Assembly (NCBI GenBank): GCA_964477125.1 | Contig: CAYZCZ010000001.1 | Span: 1 to 64,000 of the forward strand | DNA length: 64,000 nucleotides | DNA from: DALYDK01 sp964477125 | Lineage (GTDB): Bacteria > Patescibacteriota > Saccharimonadia > Saccharimonadales > CAIOMD01 | Direction: 5' to 3' | The notes under the pieces: model-generated | Told to the model about the DNA's origin: nothing | Database searches by the model: none | Seen by the model: the letters and a program-made list of their open reading frames with translations, nothing else | Part shown: positions 32,013 through 39,749 of the stretch, in pieces | How the letters are laid out: every line of letters begins with the position of its first letter | How positions within the stretch are numbered: position 1 is the stretch's first letter | Made by a program: the position numbers and the translations under genes

Positions 32013-32554
32013 GCCAAAAGAGATACGACAGTAGTAAACAATGGTATGCCATACATACCTATAGTGGCTACGAAGAAAAAGTGGCAGAAAGTATTCGCCA
32101 ACGTGCCGACACACTGGATATGGCTGATAAAATTTTTGCCGTATTAGTGCCTAAAGAAAAGCAAATTGAAATAAAAAACGGCAAAAGAAAAGTAGTAGAA
32201 AAGCGAATTTTCCAAGGTTACGTACTGGTTCAGATGAAACTAAGTGAAGATGCCTGGTATATAGTCCGTAATACACCAGGTGTAACTGGTTTTGTTGGTA
32301 GTGGCACAGAGCCAACTCCAGTTAGTAACGACGAAATGGATAAGATAAATAAGCGTATGGGCGTAGAACAACCTAAGCACAAAATTGACTTTAGGGTTGG
32401 CGAAGTTGTTGGCATTGTAGATGGACCATTTAAGGGCTTTGATGGAACTATTAACGAAATTGATACTCAAAAAGGTAAAATTAAAGTACTTGTAAACATG
32501 TTCGGCCGAGAAACTCCTGTCGAACTAGATAGTCTTCAAGTAAAAAAAGTTTAA
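32009..32554 (+). CDS. nusG: Transcription termination/antitermination protein NusG
   Basis: 181 aa. The NGN domain (about 1-115) starts WYAIHTYSGYEEKVAESIRQ and contains RIFQGYVLVQMKLSEDAWY and VRNTPGVTGFVGSG. The KOW domain is VGEVVGIVDGPFKGFDGTIN (about 128-148). NusG binds RNA polymerase and couples it to ribosomes or Rho. Translationally coupled to secE by a 4-base overlap. Confidence 0.97.
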   Translation: MSQKRYDSSKQWYAIHTYSGYEEKVAESIRQRADTLDMADKIFAVLVPKEKQIEIKNGKRKVVEKRIFQGYVLVQMKLSEDAWYIVRNTPGVTGFVGSGTEPTPVSNDEMDKINKRMGVEQPKHKIDFRVGEVVGIVDGPFKGFDGTINEIDTQKGKIKVLVNMFGRETPVELDSLQVKKV

Positions 32555-32561
32555 ATTTGCT

Positions 32562-32837
32562 ATGGAAAATGAATCATTTCCTCAGGCTACAATTATTAGA
32601 GATCTACCGCCAAGTATTCAACCTAACCTTACCAGACAAGAAGTTAGAGCTAATTTAAATAATCTTTTAGAAAAAGCTGAAGCTCAATTAAGACTGCTAG
32701 GCGAATATTTAGACATTAATAATGCTGGTAACGATATAGACCCATTTGCTAATTGCACTCCGCATATTATAGACCAGCACGAAGAAGCTGTACAAACTGT
32801 GGAGTCATTAAAAATGGCATTGAAACAAATTACCTAA
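32562..32837 (+). CDS. Small hypothetical protein between nusG and rplK (orf91)
   Basis: 91 aa, acidic, starting MENESFPQATIIRDLPPSIQ. A helical region (about 24-47, RQEVRANLNNLLEKAEAQLR) and a second helix (about 70-90) suggest a helical hairpin. It lies 7 bases after nusG and in front of the rplK promoter, so it is co-transcribed with secE-nusG. No family recognised. The position makes a role near the ribosome or RNA polymerase possible but unproven. Confidence 0.65.
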   Translation: MENESFPQATIIRDLPPSIQPNLTRQEVRANLNNLLEKAEAQLRLLGEYLDINNAGNDIDPFANCTPHIIDQHEEAVQTVESLKMALKQIT

Positions 32838-32867
32838 AATTACGAAGAATTAATATTTTTTGATTTA

Positions 32868-32876
32868 TGTTATAAT
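32868..32876 (+). promoter_or_regulatory. Extended -10 promoter of rplK
   Basis: TGT followed by TATAAT (32871-32876), an extended -10 element. The leader to ATG 32967 is about 83 bases and ends with GGAAAGG as ribosome binding site. No clear fold was identified in the leader. Confidence 0.55.
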
Positions 32877-32966
32877 ATTGCTGTTACGCACTTCTATATT
32901 AAGGGAAGGAGAGAAAGTAGGTTGGCTTCAAATTAACTGAAATCTCGTTAGGAAAGGACTAAATTT

Positions 32967-33395
32967 ATGGCAAAAGCTGTAAAAGCAAATTTGAAAATGA
33001 AAATTAAAGGTGGCCAAGCATCTGCTGCGCCTCCAGTGGGGTCTAGTTTAGGCCAACATGGCGTGAACATGATGGATTTTATTAATCCATTTAACGACCA
33101 AACAAAAGATAAAATGGGCCAAATGGTTACCGTTCATATAACTATTTACGAAGATAGAACAATGGACTGGCGCGTAGTAGGAACCCCTACAGATGATCTT
33201 ATCCGCCAAAAACTTGGCATTGATAAAGGCTCTGGACGCCCAAATAGCGAAAAAATCGCCAAGAAATTGAATGATACTCAGCTAACCGAAATAGCAGAAG
33301 CTAAAGCTAGTGATATGAACGCTGATGACGTAGAAGCAATTAAAAAAATGGTAGCCGGTACAGCGCGTAGTATGGGCGTAGAGGTAGAGGGCTAA
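32967..33395 (+). CDS. rplK: 50S ribosomal protein L11
   Basis: 142 aa, standard length. L11 forms the GTPase-associated centre with 23S rRNA. N-terminal domain: MKIKGGQASAAPPVGSSLGQ then HGVNMMDFINPFN; C-terminal RNA-binding domain ends with AGTARSMGVEVEG. GGAAAGG lies 8 bases before the ATG. rplA follows but is separated by an unknown small gene. Confidence 0.97.
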   Translation: MAKAVKANLKMKIKGGQASAAPPVGSSLGQHGVNMMDFINPFNDQTKDKMGQMVTVHITIYEDRTMDWRVVGTPTDDLIRQKLGIDKGSGRPNSEKIAKKLNDTQLTEIAEAKASDMNADDVEAIKKMVAGTARSMGVEVEG

Positions 33396-33398
33396 TCG

Positions 33399-33707
33399 AT
33401 GGACACATATCCAATTTCTAAGCCCGAACTACCAGATGAACAGAGTGAATTTAATTTTCATTCTGAAGTTATAGTATTTGCAGAAGAGCTTGGTACAGAT
33501 CCTCACGTAATGGCTGCACTCAGAACACAAAGCGCATTCTTTACTGAAATAGATAGGCTATTAGAAGCCAAAGATAAAGCGAGTGCTAATAGCGCAAGGA
33601 ATCAATTAGATTTTTTTGCAGAGAATAACCCTGGTTTAATTGAACGGGCAAATGCAATAAGACAACAATTTGTTAATCATTTGTATAAACAAGGGTTTTT
33701 TAACTAA
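33399..33707 (+). CDS. Small hypothetical protein between rplK and rplA (orf102)
   Basis: 102 aa, acidic and mainly helical: EFNFHSEVIVFAEELGTDPH, then FFTEIDRLLEAKDKASANSA. It lies 3 bases after rplK and in front of the L1-type RNA site, so it is made together with L11. rplK and rplA are adjacent in nearly all bacteria. No family recognised; a ribosome-linked role would be inference from position only. Confidence 0.65.
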   Translation: MDTYPISKPELPDEQSEFNFHSEVIVFAEELGTDPHVMAALRTQSAFFTEIDRLLEAKDKASANSARNQLDFFAENNPGLIERANAIRQQFVNHLYKQGFFN

Positions 33708-33713
33708 TTAATT

Positions 33714-33743
33714 GTGGGAGGTACACTGTACCGTTAGAACCAC
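33714..33743 (+). promoter_or_regulatory. Probable L1-binding mRNA site (autoregulatory)
   Basis: GTGG (33714-33717) pairs with CCAC (33740-33743). Inside, GGTAC (33720-33724) and GTACC (33728-33732) form a hairpin with loop ACT. The asymmetric internal loop is GA on one side and GTTAGAA on the other. The GTGGGAGG...ACCAC layout resembles the L1-binding element known in bacterial rplK-rplA mRNAs, which mimics the 23S rRNA site. It ends 14 bases before rplA, so L1 could repress its own translation. Confidence 0.6.
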
Positions 33744-33757
33744 GAAAGGGAAATAAT

Positions 33758-34819
33758 ATGGCCGAAGCCAAAAAACAATCAAAGAAAGAAGCCTTATTAG
33801 CTGAAGCTAAAAAGCTTAAATTAAGTGTAACTTCGAAAAATACTGTTGCACAAATTGAAGAAGCTTTAGCTGAATCAAAAGCAACCAAACAATCTACGGA
33901 AAAAATTGCAGAATTAGTAGAAACTGAAGCAATAGCCGAAGAAATAGTTAAGGTAGAGGCTGAATTAGATGCTGAAGAAACTAAAGATGAAGCTGTTGTT
34001 GCAAAAGCTGGCAAAAGAAGTACTAAATCATTAAAAGAAGCCGAAGAAAAAGCTGAAAAAGAGGCTCGAAAAGCAAGTGATGAACCTGAGGCTTCTAAAC
34101 CTAAGCCACCAGTTAAAGTTCGATCTAGGTTAGAGCGTCAAGGCAAAAAGTTCCAACAGGCTTCAAAGCTTGTTGATAAAGGAAAAGAATATTCTATTGG
34201 ACAAGCCATGGAAATAGCCACCCAAACTTCTACTACAAAATTCGATTCTAGCGTCGAGCTACATATTAGATTAGGTGTTGATCCTAGGCAAGCAGACCAA
34301 AATATTCGAACAACTTTAATTCTTCCCGCTGGAACCGGAAAGAATGTAAAAGTTGCAGTATTTGCAGATGACGAAGATGTAATAAAAGCTAAAAAAGCTG
34401 GTGCTGATATTGCTGGGAACGAAAGCTTTTTATTACAACTAGATAAAGGACTAATAGACTTCGATGTACTAGTAGCTACACCTGCTGTTATGCCAAAACT
34501 TGGTAAATATGCCCGTTCTTTAGGGCCAAAAGGATTAATGCCTTCTCCTAAGAGCGGAACAGTATCAGCCGACGTTGCTAAAGCTGTCCAAGAAGCAAAA
34601 GCTGGCAAAGTCGAATACAGAGTAGACACTACCGGAATTGTTCATTTAAGCATAGGCAAAGTTAGTTTTGGCCCAGATAAGTTAAAAGATAATGCCAAGG
34701 CTGTACTTGCCAGCATAAAGGCTGTTAAACCAGCTAGCCTTAAAGGTAGTTATGTGCTCAGCATTTATGCTACGACTACTATGGGCCCAAGTATAAAAGT
34801 TGCAACTAACGAAATATAA
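33758..34819 (+). CDS. rplA: 50S ribosomal protein L1 with 125-residue N-terminal extension
   Basis: 353 aa, against about 230 for usual L1. The L1 domain begins near residue 127 (LERQGKKFQQASKLVDKGKE) and contains SVELHIRLGVDPRQADQNIR, GPKGLMPSPKSGTVSADV and a normal C-terminus. The extension starts with KKEALLAEAKKLKLSVTSKN then VAQIEEALAESKA, which resembles a SAP/HeH-like helix-extended-loop-helix, followed by a Glu/Lys/Ala-rich linker. L1 forms the mobile stalk that handles E-site tRNA. GAAAGGGAAA provides the ribosome binding site. Confidence 0.96.
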   Translation: MAEAKKQSKKEALLAEAKKLKLSVTSKNTVAQIEEALAESKATKQSTEKIAELVETEAIAEEIVKVEAELDAEETKDEAVVAKAGKRSTKSLKEAEEKAEKEARKASDEPEASKPKPPVKVRSRLERQGKKFQQASKLVDKGKEYSIGQAMEIATQTSTTKFDSSVELHIRLGVDPRQADQNIRTTLILPAGTGKNVKVAVFADDEDVIKAKKAGADIAGNESFLLQLDKGLIDFDVLVATPAVMPKLGKYARSLGPKGLMPSPKSGTVSADVAKAVQEAKAGKVEYRVDTTGIVHLSIGKVSFGPDKLKDNAKAVLASIKAVKPASLKGSYVLSIYATTTMGPSIKVATNEI

Positions 34820-34833
34820 AAAATACAACAATA

Positions 34834-34867
34834 AAAAATATCACTCTTAATAGGGGTGATATTTTTT
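34834..34867 (+). terminator. Terminator of the secE-rplA operon
   Basis: AAAAATATCAC (34834-34844) pairs with GTGATATTTTT (34856-34866), an 11-bp stem with a T run built into the 3' arm, 15 bases after the rplA stop. Confidence 0.85.
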
Positions 34868-34921
34868 ATGTTTAAAATATAGTATATTGCTAGTCAAATA
34901 TATTTCCTTTACCATATAATT

Positions 34922-35071
34922 ATGAAATACGCTTTACTATTAGGGTTAGTTTTAGGGGGTTTTTACATTGGGGCTACTCAGCTTGTATTAACAGAGTTAA
35001 ATAATATTAAATATTATTACGAAAATGCTGATGTTATAGCCCAGAATATAGCTAACGATTCTGGGAAATAA
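34922..35071 (+). CDS. Small membrane-anchored peptide
   Basis: 49 aa, starting MKYALLLGLVLGGFYIGATQ. One hydrophobic N-terminal helix (about 3-24) followed by a polar tail ending NIANDSGK. It overlaps the end of the convergent lipase-like gene by 20 bases. No ribosome binding site; TATAAT at 34915-34920 is too close to serve as -10 for this ATG. Could be real or accidental. Confidence 0.35.
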   Translation: MKYALLLGLVLGGFYIGATQLVLTELNNIKYYYENADVIAQNIANDSGK

Positions 35072-36056
35072 TCCGATCACTATGTTCTAATGGGTCTATA
35101 CTAGGTGCTACAAAATATGGATATAAGGCCTTAGCATATTCTCCTGGACGCTCACCAGGATTGGCGTGACCGCCTCCATAGACAGTTAAACTAATTAGCT
35201 TACCATTCAAGTATTTATTCCAACTATTATAAGAATTCACATTATTAACGGTATCATCATTAACAACATTGTCTGGTTTTATATAGAATACCTTTGTTGT
35301 TTCCGGTATTAACTTTGTCATATTACCAGGGTTTGTTTTCCCTAAAAGCCCTAGTTGATCTACGAAAAGGAACGGCGAACTACCAGATAAAGCAATTCTT
35401 GCTGCATCTTGTAACTGTTGTAATGTACTTAATTTATCATTTCTATGAGGACCAACATTATTTATAGATTCATAGATCACTTTGGATATAGCACCCCCTT
35501 CATACGTTGGAGGAACAATTGTTGCCGCCAGTGGAGCTACTTCATTTTTTGCATCGTAGATAGAATATGGAGAACAATCGAAAATAATACTATTTGTCGG
35601 AATAGAATTATTTAACTCTTTTAAAATGTTAAGCATAATAGTGCCTCCCATACTATGGGCATAAAAACTAACACTTTTATAACCGCCCTGCGATTGGATT
35701 TCTGAAATCTCCTTTGCAAGTAATTCTATATCAACTCCATCATCGCTATATTGAGCATAGGCAACGTCTCCTGTGGGGCTTAGAGAGCTATTAAGCACTG
35801 ATGCTATACCATATCCACTGTCTACTCCAAGACCGGGCAGTACTACCCATAGATTATCTTCTTGAATTTTGTTTGTTCTATCAGTAAGAATATTAATTTC
35901 GGTATTATCGTTGTTCCACAATAAATGGCCAGAGCATTTATCAGTATTCACAAAACAAACAAGTCCAATAGCTAAGGCAGTGATTAAGCGTTTTATTCGT
36001 GAAGACTGAGGTACTTCAGAATACTGTTCGTTAAAAATTTTTCTCTCTGTATTCAT
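35052..36056 (-). CDS. Secreted or anchored alpha/beta-hydrolase (lipase-like)
   Basis: 334 aa. Cytosolic N-terminus of about 20 residues, one membrane helix (about 22-38, RLITALAIGLVCFV), then an alpha/beta-hydrolase domain outside. WVVLPGLGVDSGYG holds the oxyanion strand; the nucleophile elbow is FYAHSMGGTIM with Ser at about 135. A late His (GGGHANPGERP) and an Asp could complete the triad. Resembles lipases or PGAP1-like esterases; substrate unknown. Confidence 0.7.
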   Translation of the reverse strand: MNTERKIFNEQYSEVPQSSRIKRLITALAIGLVCFVNTDKCSGHLLWNNDNTEINILTDRTNKIQEDNLWVVLPGLGVDSGYGIASVLNSSLSPTGDVAYAQYSDDGVDIELLAKEISEIQSQGGYKSVSFYAHSMGGTIMLNILKELNNSIPTNSIIFDCSPYSIYDAKNEVAPLAATIVPPTYEGGAISKVIYESINNVGPHRNDKLSTLQQLQDAARIALSGSSPFLFVDQLGLLGKTNPGNMTKLIPETTKVFYIKPDNVVNDDTVNNVNSYNSWNKYLNGKLISLTVYGGGHANPGERPGEYAKALYPYFVAPSIDPLEHSDRIISQNR

Positions 36057-36160
36057 GTGTAAAAATTAGTTACTTATATTCTAGTATAAAAGTAAAAATT
36101 AGTTTAATATATACATTAAAGCGGTGGGTATATTAATCTATATTAAGTTAGGGGAGAGTT

Positions 36161-36826
36161 TTGGTAGAAGATTATAGAATTCCTAAAATTCATGAAGAAT
36201 TTTTTGCACAAATTTCTGAAACTGAAGCACGTCCTGAGGCCCTTAATATGCTGGCCCAATATCTGTGTCAACTTTCAATAGATCAAGAAAGGGATCAATT
36301 AAGTTTAATTGAGTCAAACCCAGAGCGCAGAATTTTAAAAGATTACTCTGATGCCAGGGCTTTAAGTGATGCCTACCATAGAATTGGACATAGAATAGTA
36401 TTAACATCTGGAAGCTTTGATTTGTTTCATATTGGGCATGCCAGATATCTAGATAAAGCTTCGAAGCATGGTGATGTATTGTTCGTTGGTGTTGATAGTG
36501 ATGACAAAATCAAAAAACGAAAAGGACCATCTAGACCAGTAGTAGGTGAGTCTGAAAGAATGTCAACACTATGTCACGTCAAAGGAGTAGATTTTATAGT
36601 ATTAAAAGAAACTGAAGAAGAAAAATGGGGACTAATTAAAACTATTAGGCCTGATGTACTGATTGCTACTGAAGGCACTTATACATCCGACGAAGTTAAA
36701 GCTCTAGAAGAAAGTTACGTTGGTGAAGTAAGAGTACTCACCCCTCAAGCTACTACATCTACTTCTGCCAGGATAAGGCTAACCAATATTATCAGCGCAG
36801 AAAAAGAACATCCTCGTAATGCATAG
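36161..36826 (+). CDS. Cytidylyltransferase-like nucleotidyltransferase (TTG start)
   Basis: 221 aa. The start is TTG 36161 with GGGGAG (36151-36156) five bases upstream. Residues 1-75 are helical and unassigned. The HIGH-type domain begins VLTSGSFDLFHIGHARYLDK (HIGH at 90-93) and ends TSTSARIRLTNI, the ISSTxIR-like site. Closest in outline to HldE C-terminal adenylyltransferase, glycerol-3-phosphate cytidylyltransferase or FAD synthetase-type enzymes; the substrate cannot be told apart. Its end overlaps the deaminase gene by 8 bases. Confidence 0.82.
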   Translation: MVEDYRIPKIHEEFFAQISETEARPEALNMLAQYLCQLSIDQERDQLSLIESNPERRILKDYSDARALSDAYHRIGHRIVLTSGSFDLFHIGHARYLDKASKHGDVLFVGVDSDDKIKKRKGPSRPVVGESERMSTLCHVKGVDFIVLKETEEEKWGLIKTIRPDVLIATEGTYTSDEVKALEESYVGEVRVLTPQATTSTSARIRLTNIISAEKEHPRNA

Positions 36827-37658
36827 CGAATCTTTTATAGGGTACATTCCAGCAATAACATCTAATAGCCTTGATATGTTGGAAACCTATAATAAACCAG
36901 GTACTGGGGTATACATTATTAATCCTGAAGAATTCGCCATACGATCATTGAAAAAAGACTTTAGGGCTTTGCCTCCTCAAAAAATTACCGAATTACTATC
37001 CCCATCAATACCTGCTATAGAAATTATTCCAAAAATACTGATAAGTAAAGTGATCGATTTCTCAGATCAGCTTTATATGCCTGATGATGAAGTCACTGAA
37101 TATTTAATTGAAAAATATACTATCCCGGGAAGTAAGCTTACCAAAGACCGAACATTTTATAGATGGCAAAAATATAATATTCCGCAAGAGCGTCAAATAG
37201 ACAATGTAAAGATGGTAAATATAAGCGAATATCCTGAAATTATTAAGGCTATAGAAGCAGAAAAAAATAAATCATTAGACCCATGGAGGCAAGTAGCTTG
37301 CTTGCTAACTGATAAGAATATTAATATCGAATTATCAACCCATAATACATATAAGCCATTTGAATATAGTGGCGAAATTAGCGGTGACGTACGTTCAATT
37401 TATTCTAAAGGTATAAATATAGACGCTAATAATGCAATACATGCTGAAGCTTCCTTAATAGGAAGGGCGGCTAAACATGGGATAACTCTTGAAGGTAAGT
37501 GCCTTTTTGTTTCAACTTTTCCTTGTCCTACATGTGCTAAGTTAATTTCGGAAACTGGTATTAGTTCATTATATTTTAGCGAAGGGTATACCTTACTTGA
37601 AGGCCAAGATTGCCTCGAGGCAAGGGGGATAGAACTATTTAAACTAATTAACGACTAA
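36819..37658 (+). CDS. dCMP deaminase-like protein with N-terminal extension
   Basis: 279 aa. The C-terminal 120 residues form a zinc deaminase: NNAIHAEASLIGRAAKHGIT (HAE at 208-210) and STFPCPTCAKLISETGISSL (PCxxC at 235-239), as in deoxycytidylate deaminases that make dUMP. The first 150 residues (VYIINPEEFAIRSLKKDFRA) match no domain I recognise. Lying next to thyA and folA on the opposite strand, a role in supplying dUMP to ThyA is likely. It overlaps the end of the DHFR-HIT gene by 11 bases. Confidence 0.83.
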   Translation: MHSESFIGYIPAITSNSLDMLETYNKPGTGVYIINPEEFAIRSLKKDFRALPPQKITELLSPSIPAIEIIPKILISKVIDFSDQLYMPDDEVTEYLIEKYTIPGSKLTKDRTFYRWQKYNIPQERQIDNVKMVNISEYPEIIKAIEAEKNKSLDPWRQVACLLTDKNINIELSTHNTYKPFEYSGEISGDVRSIYSKGINIDANNAIHAEASLIGRAAKHGITLEGKCLFVSTFPCPTCAKLISETGISSLYFSEGYTLLEGQDCLEARGIELFKLIND

Positions 37659-38604
37659 TCCTAAAATTAACAGGTTTCTCAAGAGTTTTGTCATTTGTTT
37701 CAATAATATGACTATGTAAATGAGCCACTGAGGCACCTGTATTTTTAATATCTCCAAATCTCATAGCTAGCCCACCGGATTTCATATTTTCAGAGTATTT
37801 TACATTTAGATCAATAAATTCACGCCGGCCGTTAACACTTAGTTCACTAACATGTTCAATGTGCCGCTTGGGTACAATTAGTAAATGGCTTTCTGAACCT
37901 TTATAGGGCTCATAGTTTCTGGTTACAAGCCAATTTTTAGTTTCTTCTAACAATTCATTGCTAGAATCTAGGAATCTACGTTCGCAGAATGGACAAATAC
38001 CCGATTTTTCAATTTTTATTAATTTATCAGCATACTCAAGTCTTTTAGTAACTTTCGTTGGATCGACGATAGGTCTAGTTCTTCTATATTCCACAAAAGA
38101 AAAAGGATATTGGTTATTATCGTCCGAACATCTATTTTCTCTATTAACTTCAGACCAGTCGGCGTTAGTCGGTTTTTGAAAATATGCATCAGCGTCGTCA
38201 ATATCTATATCAATCTCGGTAGCTAAAATTGTTCTAGCCATAGGATAGTAATCTTTGTATACTTTCGCTCCACCAATAATGTATAATTCTCTTTCATCTT
38301 CTGTATATTCATCTAAAACTTCGGGTATGGAATGAAATATCTTAACGTCGGATATTTCCAAAGATGTGTTTCTAGTTAGCACAACGTTTTCTCTATTAGG
38401 TAATGGTTGCCCTAATGCTTCATGTATTGAGTCATAAGTGCTCCGACCCATAATAACAACTGAACCGGTTGTTAATTTGGCAAATCTTGCAAGATCAGCC
38501 TTCATCCTTGGCCATGGCATTGAATTATCTCGACCAATTTCACCATTATTGCCATAGGCAACAATCATTTTAGGTAATGATGTAAAATCTTTTCCGTTAT
38601 ACAT
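37648..38604 (-). CDS. Dihydrofolate reductase fused to a HIT domain
   Basis: 318 aa from ATG 38604, two bases after the thyA stop; a TTG start at 38625 inside thyA is less likely. DHFR domain (about 13-170): MIVAYGNNGEIGRDNSMPWP, the acidic catalytic residue in KADLARF (about 37), GSVVIMGRSTYDSI and LYIIGGAKVYKDY. A second domain (about 190-318) is a HIT hydrolase: CPFC (204-207), ESHLLIVPKRHIEHVSEL and the histidine triad AHLHSHII (about 294-301). It regenerates tetrahydrofolate for ThyA; the HIT part may hydrolyse a nucleotide by-product. This fusion is unusual. Confidence 0.9.
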   Translation of the reverse strand: MYNGKDFTSLPKMIVAYGNNGEIGRDNSMPWPRMKADLARFAKLTTGSVVIMGRSTYDSIHEALGQPLPNRENVVLTRNTSLEISDVKIFHSIPEVLDEYTEDERELYIIGGAKVYKDYYPMARTILATEIDIDIDDADAYFQKPTNADWSEVNRENRCSDDNNQYPFSFVEYRRTRPIVDPTKVTKRLEYADKLIKIEKSGICPFCERRFLDSSNELLEETKNWLVTRNYEPYKGSESHLLIVPKRHIEHVSELSVNGRREFIDLNVKYSENMKSGGLAMRFGDIKNTGASVAHLHSHIIETNDKTLEKPVNFRISR

Positions 38605-38605
38605 A

Positions 38606-39547
38606 TTAATTATTTGGAGTGTCAATTTTCATAGCCGGGTGGGGGTAATAGTCTTCTATCTTTATATCCCCTTTTCTCCATGAGAAAGTATCATTCAGGG
38701 CCATAGAAACAAGCGCCCTTGGAAATGGCTTTGTTTCACGACTTATTAATTCTTCAACATCTTCTATTTGACGTTCGTAAATATGAGCATCCGATAATGT
38801 ATGTATATATTCAGCAGGTCGGTACCCTGTTTCTTTAGCAACAACCAATAATAAACCAGCATATTGAGCAATATTGCTAACCAACCCAATAGGCGTGTCA
38901 GCACTCCTCTGTGTGTGGTGAAGGTATAATTCATTTTCCATTACTCTAAAATGCAACATAGAACCATGACATGGAACCCAAACCGTTTTTTGTTCGTATC
39001 CTTCGGCTCTAAAATTTGTATGAGGAACAATTGTTGTTGCTATGTGTGTTCTCAAATGAGGCTTTTCTTTAATTTGAGATATTACAGCCTTAATTTGATT
39101 AAATGTAACGCCTGTTTCTCCCGTAGGAAAATCATGGTATGCGACACCATAAGAGCCATCACCAAGATCTCCCTCAGCCAAACCTCTTTTGTCAGTTTTT
39201 TCTTGAGTAATAAAACTTTTCCAAAAACCACAACCAAATTTATCAAGTTCTTCTAATGTCCTTGCTCCGTTTAAGAAAGCCGAAAGTTCTGCGAATGCTG
39301 GTTGGGCGGTTTTGCTTAAATCACGTTCGGTCATAAGCGGAAAACCATTCCTTAAGTCATACCTTAATTGATGACCCATAATGGTGAGGGCTGAGTCTTC
39401 TAGTTGAGTACCAATTTTTTTTCCATTGGTAAGGATTCTATCAAGCAACTCTTTGTATTGTTCATCAGGAATTCTACTGTCTTTATACCCCACAACATCA
39501 ATATATTCAGGTTCTTCAACAACAATGGAACTTAATAACTCGCTCAT
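38606..39547 (-). CDS. thyA: Thymidylate synthase ThyA
   Basis: 313 aa. Converts dUMP to dTMP with methylene-tetrahydrofolate. The catalytic Cys is about 193 in WVPCHGSMLHFRV. HHTQRSADTPIGLVSNIAQY is the dUMP-binding stretch, and HTLSDAHIYERQIEDVEEL follows. ELSAFLNGARTLEELDKFGC and FWKSFITQEK are near the N-terminus. GGAGG lies 4 bases before the ATG. DHFR-HIT follows after 2 bases, so the folate cycle enzymes are co-expressed. Confidence 0.96.
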   Translation of the reverse strand: MSELLSSIVVEEPEYIDVVGYKDSRIPDEQYKELLDRILTNGKKIGTQLEDSALTIMGHQLRYDLRNGFPLMTERDLSKTAQPAFAELSAFLNGARTLEELDKFGCGFWKSFITQEKTDKRGLAEGDLGDGSYGVAYHDFPTGETGVTFNQIKAVISQIKEKPHLRTHIATTIVPHTNFRAEGYEQKTVWVPCHGSMLHFRVMENELYLHHTQRSADTPIGLVSNIAQYAGLLLVVAKETGYRPAEYIHTLSDAHIYERQIEDVEELISRETKPFPRALVSMALNDTFSWRKGDIKIEDYYPHPAMKIDTPNN

Positions 39548-39735
39548 ATGACCTCCAAGCTCAATGACTATAATACATATTAACTGGTTTTATAGCTTTA
39601 CAAAACCATATAATTTACAACATTACGCTATCATTACATAAATAAATTAAATAACAAGTAATACATATTATACTAATATTTATTTCAAATATGTGTTTAA
39701 ATATGAATAATGAAATTTGTAAAGAGTTCCCAATC

Positions 39736-39741
39736 TATAAT
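39736..39741 (+). promoter_or_regulatory. -10 box of the gene at 39750, leaderless arrangement
   Basis: TATAAT ends 8 bases before ATG 39750, with no ribosome binding site between. Confidence 0.5.
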
Positions 39742-39749
39742 AATAGAAT

